Assembly (NCBI GenBank): GCA_028877045.1
Contig: JAGWPQ010000657.1
Coordinates: 1-12,976, forward strand
Reading direction: 5' to 3'
Length of the DNA stretch: 12,976 nt
Source: Bacteroidota bacterium
GTDB lineage: Bacteria > Bacteroidota > Bacteroidia > Chitinophagales > Chitinophagaceae
Positions 7,173 through 12,976 of this stretch are shown piece by piece. A program made the position numbers and the translations under genes. The notes beneath the pieces were generated by a model. The model was given only the letters and a program-made list of their open reading frames with translations, did no database searches and was not told the DNA's origin. The first letter of the stretch is position 1, and every line of letters starts with the position of its first letter.

Positions 7173-7197
7173 AAGAGTGCGACGCAACATAAGTTGC
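7173..7197. repeat. short hairpin and possible dispersed repeat between convergent genes
   Basis: Within the 80-base gap between two convergent stop codons, GCAAC (7184-7188) and GTTGC (7193-7197) form a five-base-pair stem with an ATAA loop. The preceding AAGAGTGCGACGCAAC (7173-7188) is, as its reverse complement, 13/16 identical to 1070-1085 after lon. No T-run suitable for intrinsic termination is present on either strand next to the stem: the A8 tract at 7219-7226 lies on the wrong side for sprA. A function as a terminator is therefore doubtful. Confidence 0.35.
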
Positions 7198-7227
7198 ACA
7201 AGGGTTTACAGCCGGTAACAAAAAAAA

Positions 7228-10200
7228 TTATGGCGATAATGAAACTCTAACCTGTACACCGGCTCTTGTTGCAATGGTTGGCGCCGATGTTGAAATGTAT
7301 GGCGTTATCCTTCGCTGATCGAAAAAGAATTTAACATTAATGCGTTTATTATAAACATAATCGATGGCAGGCTGGATGCCGATTACCCTTTGCCCGCCTG
7401 TACCGTATGCATTTGTTTGATCTAATCGGCTGTTGCTTGTTGCATCATCACGCATAGAGAGATCTAATTTAAAACTCAAATCGTTTTGTAATTTTTTACT
7501 GTCGGTTCCCGGAATTCTGAAAGGCAATCTTATTCCTTTCTTTTTAAAATTAAATCCAACAACCCATTCTTTGCTGTTTGTTTCGCTTATCTGATAATCG
7601 ATCAAACTCAAGCTTAATTGCCGTGAACGTTTGTATTCGAATTTTAAATTTAATTGTTTGGTAGTGGTTACATCAATTCCTATCAAAGGTGAAAATTGTT
7701 CCTGAATAGAAATATTAGGAACTAAAAAGTAAGGGATATAATTTCCGCTGACAGTATCAACAAAACTTGGTGCACCATACCTGTAAGCATCCTGATATAA
7801 TAATGCGCTGGTAAAACTGTTCATGCTTAATGTTCCTGAATAAGCATGAGTAATATTGATGGCAGAGAAGATGGCTGCCAATGCAGGAATTTTACTCAAT
7901 CCCGTATAACTCAGTCGCCAATTCGGTTTTGGAACAATGCCGCTAAATGGATTTGATTTAATATTTGCATTACTTTCTTTAATCAGCGGAATAGTGTTGG
8001 GATCTTTTTTAGTATATGCCGCTAAAAATGCAGGTATTAAAACATCCTGCGAATAACGCCCATAACCTCCGGCATAACCATCGTTTGTAAATACGGGATT
8101 TTGTTTCCAATATGGATTTTGTTGCGCCACACGATTAGAAATGATCAATCGGTTATTTTCGAAAGTTCTGAATGTTTCGGATATTTCATTTGGATTAGTT
8201 TTTCGGAATAAAGTATTGAATGCAACAAATGAAACACTGAAACCTCCGGTTACATAAGGATTTAAATGTTGCTGTGCAATACCCGAATTGGTTGTGTCTT
8301 TAAATAATTCGGTATATTCCTTACTGAAACTTTTTTCAAAACTGATATCAACTCTAAATTCGCGAACAGGTTCTAATTGTGCTGTTAATCTAAATTTCTG
8401 TTCAAAATTTTGTCGATATAAACTATTAAATGTACTGTCCCTTGTGATCAATCCTCTTGCTGCTTTTTGATTCAACCAATTGCTGTCGGGCTGTCGTCCG
8501 AAAATGTAAGCTAATCCCGGTTGCATGCTTTTCCAGTTTTGCCCTAAAACCCTTGTGCTGTCCATATATCCGGGCACACGGCTTCTGTAATTTTCGGAAT
8601 AATTCAGCGACACATGTTTTATCATAGTTAATAATTTGGCACCTGCTTTTACAACATCATTCATCTCTGGTTGTTGTGCCTGATTTTGCAAGCGCTGTGC
8701 AGTACGCAGGTCGCGTTTTTGTTTTCGCCATTTGCGCAATGCTTCACGTTTTAATTTGCCTGTTAATCTTTTTCCATTTTTATCGGTGATGGCTTCTTCT
8801 CTTGTTGGGATCGTTGTGCCTAAAATATTTTGTTGTGGTAATTTTTGCTGATTGGTTGTATTATTATTTTTATTGGTGTTATTGTTTTGCGGTTGTTTTT
8901 GTGTTTGATTATTTAATGCACGCAGCCATTTGGATTTATTATATAATCTGATAAAATCCATATCGCCGGTAAAAGTGTTTTCCTGACTGTTCTCTAATGT
9001 ATTACCCAACGAAATTGCCAAACGGCTTGCACCGATCCAATTATACGATGTGCCATAACTGTAGCGAGCCATGATCCAATCGGTTAAAGGCATCTTATTT
9101 AATGGTAAGGTATAACTCATGATGGCGTGTTGCTGATACAAAGTATTTCTTCCCCCATTAAAAAAATTATTTCTTACCGAATCTTTTTTCTGTTTCGTAT
9201 TCAATGCACCGAAAGGCTCATCAACTGTTGCATTATTTGTCGCAGCGAAATCAATATTGACAGATCGTGCAAGGTCCCATCGCATATTATAAAACCTGTC
9301 GAACGTAAAATATTTATCGTAAGTGGTATCAACCCTTACAACTTTTTCCGAAGTAAGATCGGTGTTCACTATCCGCGGAACATATTGAGCAAACTGGCGA
9401 TTTACATCGGCCCTGAAACTTATTAAGGATGGTTTCAGATTATAATTAAAATCTTTTACCAAGGTTAACCACGAACTATTGCCTTTAATTATTCTTTTAA
9501 AAGGCTGGTTATATTTTGATGGCTTTTGAAAAGTATAGCCCAATCCTGCTTTCCATTTAACAACATCATTCACCAAAATACTTGGATTGGTTTGAGAGAA
9601 TTTTGTATAAGAATAACTGACATCAAAATTGCTGATGCTCCAGAAATGTATTTTACCTTTTGGTATGATACGAACATTGGTAAGATTAAATGTTTTAATG
9701 GTCGTTCGGTCCATGGCTGCATTGCGAATAGAATCTCTGATAGCTTTTGTTTTTGCAGCATTCATTTTATATTTTAAGGAAATATCTAAGTCATAAGGAT
9801 CGTACTGCGGCAACACATTGGTTTCGCTGATGCTTGCAAAAATCGGAGCAGATAATCTTGCAGATCTTGGAACCAATTTTCCTGCATCAATAGCAATGGC
9901 AGCATCTATCTGCATTAAATTATCTTTTGCCCGATCGTTGATATGTGAATCTAATGTTCCAAATCCCTGTGTATGTGTATTGACCGAAACTGAAGCTTTA
10001 CCTAAGTCAGCCAGTGTAAGATCAACCCTTCCGGTTGCGGCATACGCGCCTTTTTCATTAATATCAGATAATCGTAATTCATCGACCCAAACTTCGGCAT
10101 TTAATGGCGAAGGATTATTGTCTTTTGCATTTTCTACACCTATTAGTATGCCTGTAACCTGCCCGAGGTTTGGATTTCCGATGATGCTGTATGTTTTATT

Positions 10201-12976
10201 TCCGGCAATCTGCCTGAAAATATTTGTGACCGATACACCTGAATTATTCCGTAATAATTTTAAGTTGATAAGATCTTGTAAATTAAAATCAAGATTATTG
10301 GCAGCTGGCCAAACAGCTGTATCCTGTGCATCGGTATAATAGCCTGCCGGTGTAACTTTTAAAGGGATTTTTATTTCATAATAATTACTCAAATAATCTT
10401 GTCCTATACGCATCACAAGATTTAGTTCGTTATCTTTTACAATCGAGCCTACTACGCTTTCGGCATGGGCAAACATGGATAATTTTCCATAACTGCGAAA
10501 ATCGAAGTTGGTTGTTTTTATAACACCTCTTGCATCACCATCTGCTAAACCCTGAACCTGCAAACTCAATGATTGTTCGTTCTGCAAAAGGTTTACACCA
10601 TTGTTACTTAATTGTTGTACACGTTGAATGCCCGGAGGAATCAAATAATTTACAGGTGTTCTTCCGCTATTCTGTTCAAGATTTACAGCAGTTACATTAA
10701 ATGTTGTTGGCGAACTTGCAGGTAATGGTGTATAAGAACCTGTTGAATCTAACACATAAGTAAACTGACGCCATGCGTCTCTTACTAAATTCAATGAAGC
10801 AAAACGTAACACAACCGAATCTTCAAATCCTGTTAAATAAGTTCTGATAAAACGGATAGATTTAAAATCAGGAATTTCTCCAACCTTTCTTGTATAACTT
10901 GAAATAGGAACACGGAATAAATACCAGTTCTCTGTTCCCTTTGTTCCGTTGGCATAAGTTACAGGTACAACTTGTTTTTGAGCGATGTATGGATTTGTTC
11001 CAACATCCATTCCGGGTTTTAAATTAATCTCATATTCGAAATATTGTTCCGATTGATTAAGTGTATTATCGTGATTGAGATCTTCATTATCGGGATACAT
11101 TGTTGCAGCCGATGATAATGTTCCCGAAACGATCGGTGAATTGCCTTCGGTGTTATTATAATTTTTATAACGGCCTAAAATGCCTGTGTGTGCTGCATCA
11201 TAGTTTGCATCTCGATACCATGTATAATCATCATTGGAAGGATCTTTAATAGCGTTTTGATAAGCAGCTGAACTGCTGCCGAAATTATTGGACAGTTGCA
11301 CCAAATAATCGCTGTGTTTTATTTTTTCACTGTCGTCATTCAATCCATCTAAACCAACATCCTGAAAAGGTCGGTCGGCAGCATTATTACTGAATGCGTT
11401 TGTAGTTTGAACAGGATTGAGCGGAACATTTCCCCAATTACTCGTATCGATAGCCGCCGGCGAATTGGGTGTACTTAAACCGTTTTCGTAAAATCTTTTT
11501 CCATCACGTAAAATATCTTCACTCACATCGCCCAAATTAATGCGCAGTTTACCACCTGTACTGTTTGGGTTTTTTATGAAAGGATCCTGAATTAAAAATT
11601 CTACATAAACAATATTATTTGTTTCGAAATCTGTTTGATCGATACTCCGCATCATACCACCCCATCTACTTTGCGGATTTTTTAATTTTCCGTTTGCATC
11701 AATTTGTGTTGGATTTGTTTCGAAATTGTACGATCCTTTTTCTGTTGGATAATACGCCATATCGAAAGTAATGACTTGCGAGTTGGTGATATTGTATGAT
11801 TGTGCAGGAAATAATTCGCTTGTATAAACCATTCTCACACGCGGGTCACTCAGTTCTGTAAGATTTGCTGCAAGCGGATTATTGTTTGATGTTTTATCCT
11901 GCAATGTTGGTTCAATATTATACCATGCCAATTTGGCCCTGTTTTTTCCATAAGCCAGATCATCATTCAAAGATGCTTCAGGAAATTCTGTTGTTCCCTG
12001 TGGTGTTGATGCAGTAGCCCATGATACAAGCGGAAAGCGCAAGTCGATATTACTGGTTGTTCCTTCAAAATCATCAACATAAATTAATCCGTTTCCGCCA
12101 GTACCTATTTGTGGTGGATGGCCCGGTTTAAAATAAACACCTTCGCCATAAACATTGATCGAAGATTTTGCTTTTGTAGAATAAAAAGGCAATTTATTTA
12201 ATGCCCTTGTAAGTCCCGGCCAATCTGATTTGTAGCTAAAATCAACACCATACATCGAGTTGCGTATGGGATCTTCGCCATAACCCATTTTTGTGAAAAA
12301 AGGTCTTTCATTTAATCGCTCATAAGTGGCACCGAGAGATAATTTTTTACTGGCAGCATAGTCCAATCTTAGTCCCATAAAACCTCTTTGCTGCATACCG
12401 AAAGTGGCATTATTTTCATAAGCAACATTTACCGGAACGCCCGAATTTAAGATCGCCTGATTCAAAATTTTTACGGTACCTAAATTATAATCGATCACAT
12501 AATCTGCTCCTTCAACTAATGTTTGTGCCCCTGCTGTAACTTTTACAGAACCTTGCGGAATATTATATGCTCCTAATGAGATATCCCCGGCACTTGAACC
12601 TTTTGCCTGCCCCTGCATAATAAAACGGTCAAGATTGGCCTGCATTTGCGCTTTGGCTTTGATAGAATCATATAAACTATAAAAAATATATTTTTGTTTT
12701 ATTGCCTGAGGCTGATTGGCAAATGCCAATGTATCCAAATCCCTTCCAAAAGGTTCTAATTCCGGGAAGATGATCTTTCCCTGTTTAGATAAAATGGTAA
12801 AACCTTCGACGTAATCGAAGATACCATCTGGCTGCGGATCGTTACGGCTGTTTAATCTGTCCAAATTTAAAACTGAAAGTAAAGGTCGTCCGTTAACCGA
12901 AGGTGATGCTTCGGGTAAGTATCTGTTTAATCCGCCACTGGGTTGTTGATATAAAACATTCATCTGAAATCCAACA
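7228..12976 (-). CDS. sprA: SprA (Sov), outer-membrane translocon of the type IX secretion system; 5' end outside window
   Basis: SprA is the very large beta-barrel of the outer membrane that forms the type IX protein-conducting channel; in gliding species it is needed to display adhesins such as SprB. The visible 1915 residues are the C-terminal bulk of a protein usually about 2300-2500 long. The frame stays open past the ATG at 12963 (VGFQ comes before MNVLYQQ), so that Met is internal and the real start is beyond the right edge. Recognisable stretches are GIFDYVEGFTILSKQGKIIF, YVDDFEGTTSNIDLR, AEVWVDELRLSDINEKGAYA, many alternating aromatic barrel strands, LGQNWKSMQPGLAYIFGRQP, and the end VQVRVSLSP. 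A Gln/Asn-rich then strongly basic segment (8680-8913) interrupts the barrel region. No frameshift or internal stop is seen. The gene points away from whatever lies to the right and converges on the dehydrogenase. A likely cargo is encoded nearby at 3795-6236. Confidence 0.97.
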   Translation of the reverse strand, partial: VGFQMNVLYQQPSGGLNRYLPEASPSVNGRPLLSVLNLDRLNSRNDPQPDGIFDYVEGFTILSKQGKIIFPELEPFGRDLDTLAFANQPQAIKQKYIFYSLYDSIKAKAQMQANLDRFIMQGQAKGSSAGDISLGAYNIPQGSVKVTAGAQTLVEGADYVIDYNLGTVKILNQAILNSGVPVNVAYENNATFGMQQRGFMGLRLDYAASKKLSLGATYERLNERPFFTKMGYGEDPIRNSMYGVDFSYKSDWPGLTRALNKLPFYSTKAKSSINVYGEGVYFKPGHPPQIGTGGNGLIYVDDFEGTTSNIDLRFPLVSWATASTPQGTTEFPEASLNDDLAYGKNRAKLAWYNIEPTLQDKTSNNNPLAANLTELSDPRVRMVYTSELFPAQSYNITNSQVITFDMAYYPTEKGSYNFETNPTQIDANGKLKNPQSRWGGMMRSIDQTDFETNNIVYVEFLIQDPFIKNPNSTGGKLRINLGDVSEDILRDGKRFYENGLSTPNSPAAIDTSNWGNVPLNPVQTTNAFSNNAADRPFQDVGLDGLNDDSEKIKHSDYLVQLSNNFGSSSAAYQNAIKDPSNDDYTWYRDANYDAAHTGILGRYKNYNNTEGNSPIVSGTLSSAATMYPDNEDLNHDNTLNQSEQYFEYEINLKPGMDVGTNPYIAQKQVVPVTYANGTKGTENWYLFRVPISSYTRKVGEIPDFKSIRFIRTYLTGFEDSVVLRFASLNLVRDAWRQFTYVLDSTGSYTPLPASSPTTFNVTAVNLEQNSGRTPVNYLIPPGIQRVQQLSNNGVNLLQNEQSLSLQVQGLADGDARGVIKTTNFDFRSYGKLSMFAHAESVVGSIVKDNELNLVMRIGQDYLSNYYEIKIPLKVTPAGYYTDAQDTAVWPAANNLDFNLQDLINLKLLRNNSGVSVTNIFRQIAGNKTYSIIGNPNLGQVTGILIGVENAKDNNPSPLNAEVWVDELRLSDINEKGAYAATGRVDLTLADLGKASVSVNTHTQGFGTLDSHINDRAKDNLMQIDAAIAIDAGKLVPRSARLSAPIFASISETNVLPQYDPYDLDISLKYKMNAAKTKAIRDSIRNAAMDRTTIKTFNLTNVRIIPKGKIHFWSISNFDVSYSYTKFSQTNPSILVNDVVKWKAGLGYTFQKPSKYNQPFKRIIKGNSSWLTLVKDFNYNLKPSLISFRADVNRQFAQYVPRIVNTDLTSEKVVRVDTTYDKYFTFDRFYNMRWDLARSVNIDFAATNNATVDEPFGALNTKQKKDSVRNNFFNGGRNTLYQQHAIMSYTLPLNKMPLTDWIMARYSYGTSYNWIGASRLAISLGNTLENSQENTFTGDMDFIRLYNKSKWLRALNNQTQKQPQNNNTNKNNNTTNQQKLPQQNILGTTIPTREEAITDKNGKRLTGKLKREALRKWRKQKRDLRTAQRLQNQAQQPEMNDVVKAGAKLLTMIKHVSLNYSENYRSRVPGYMDSTRVLGQNWKSMQPGLAYIFGRQPDSNWLNQKAARGLITRDSTFNSLYRQNFEQKFRLTAQLEPVREFRVDISFEKSFSKEYTELFKDTTNSGIAQQHLNPYVTGGFSVSFVAFNTLFRKTNPNEISETFRTFENNRLIISNRVAQQNPYWKQNPVFTNDGYAGGYGRYSQDVLIPAFLAAYTKKDPNTIPLIKESNANIKSNPFSGIVPKPNWRLSYTGLSKIPALAAIFSAINITHAYSGTLSMNSFTSALLYQDAYRYGAPSFVDTVSGNYIPYFLVPNISIQEQFSPLIGIDVTTTKQLNLKFEYKRSRQLSLSLIDYQISETNSKEWVVGFNFKKKGIRLPFRIPGTDSKKLQNDLSFKLDLSMRDDATSNSRLDQTNAYGTGGQRVIGIQPAIDYVYNKRINVKFFFDQRRITPYISTSAPTIATRAGVQVRVSLSP
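8827..8913 (-). other. Gln/Asn-rich low-complexity segment within SprA
   Basis: These 87 bases encode 29 residues, 19 of which are Asn or Gln (for example QPQNNNTNKNNNTTNQQ). On the minus strand they are followed, down to about 8680, by a segment dense in Lys and Arg (GKLKREALRKWRKQKRDLR). The surrounding SprA sequence has ordinary composition. The segment is probably a disordered loop between barrel strands, in a region I recall as length-variable among SprA homologues. The charge suggests a periplasmic or surface loop rather than a strand. Confidence 0.7.

Noticed and set aside
7219..7226. A8 tract next to the sprA stop codon as an intrinsic terminator
   Set aside because: On the minus strand it reads as a T-run before, not after, the nearby hairpin, so it is in the wrong order for termination of sprA.
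9818..10339. 173-codon open frame on the plus strand inside sprA
   Set aside because: It is the antisense shadow of a conserved SprA region; no recognisable domain and no independent start context.
12961..12963. ATG as the start codon of sprA
   Set aside because: The same frame continues to the window edge with SprA-like residues (VGFQ before the Met), and the visible protein lacks the N-terminal several hundred residues and signal peptide of the family.

Overview
The window is chromosomal DNA from a gliding-type member of the Bacteroidota. I infer Chitinophagales or a close relative, but the sequence does not fix the genus. The evidence is a large SprA (type IX secretion translocon) gene, a secreted protein ending in a gliding-motility-associated C-terminal (CHU_C, type B) sorting domain, a DUF4105/Lnb-type membrane protein, visibly AT-rich DNA, and no clear Shine-Dalgarno sites.

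Left part (1-1184): the 3' end of lon, coding for the end of the ATPase module plus the whole Ser/Lys protease domain. A strong intrinsic terminator follows at 1008-1037, with a weaker hairpin just before it. Middle part (1185-6236), all on the + strand: a small unrecognised lipoprotein; a DUF4105/Lnb-family membrane protein; an alpha/beta hydrolase starting 3 bases after it; and, 42 bases further on, an 813-residue multidomain type IX cargo protein. The last three are close enough to form one operon. The hydrolase carries a 56-base, heptamer-phased inverted repeat inside its reading frame, between two normally adjacent parts of the fold.

Right part (6237-12976): a short intergenic palindrome, then a YdfG-like short-chain dehydrogenase on the + strand. 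Converging on it is sprA on the - strand, which runs off the right edge without its 5' end. The short convergent gap (7148-7227) holds a small hairpin whose sequence is partly echoed after lon.

Functional picture: the window links cell-envelope functions. SprA is the outer-membrane channel through which cargo such as the 3795-6236 product should leave the cell. The Lnb-like protein may modify lipoproteins. Lon is a cytoplasmic quality-control protease. The dehydrogenase and hydrolase are ordinary small-molecule enzymes of unknown substrate. I see no tRNA, rRNA, CRISPR array, transposase or phage gene. Most of the window is conventional; the most unusual features are the small repeat elements and the unrecognised lipoprotein.
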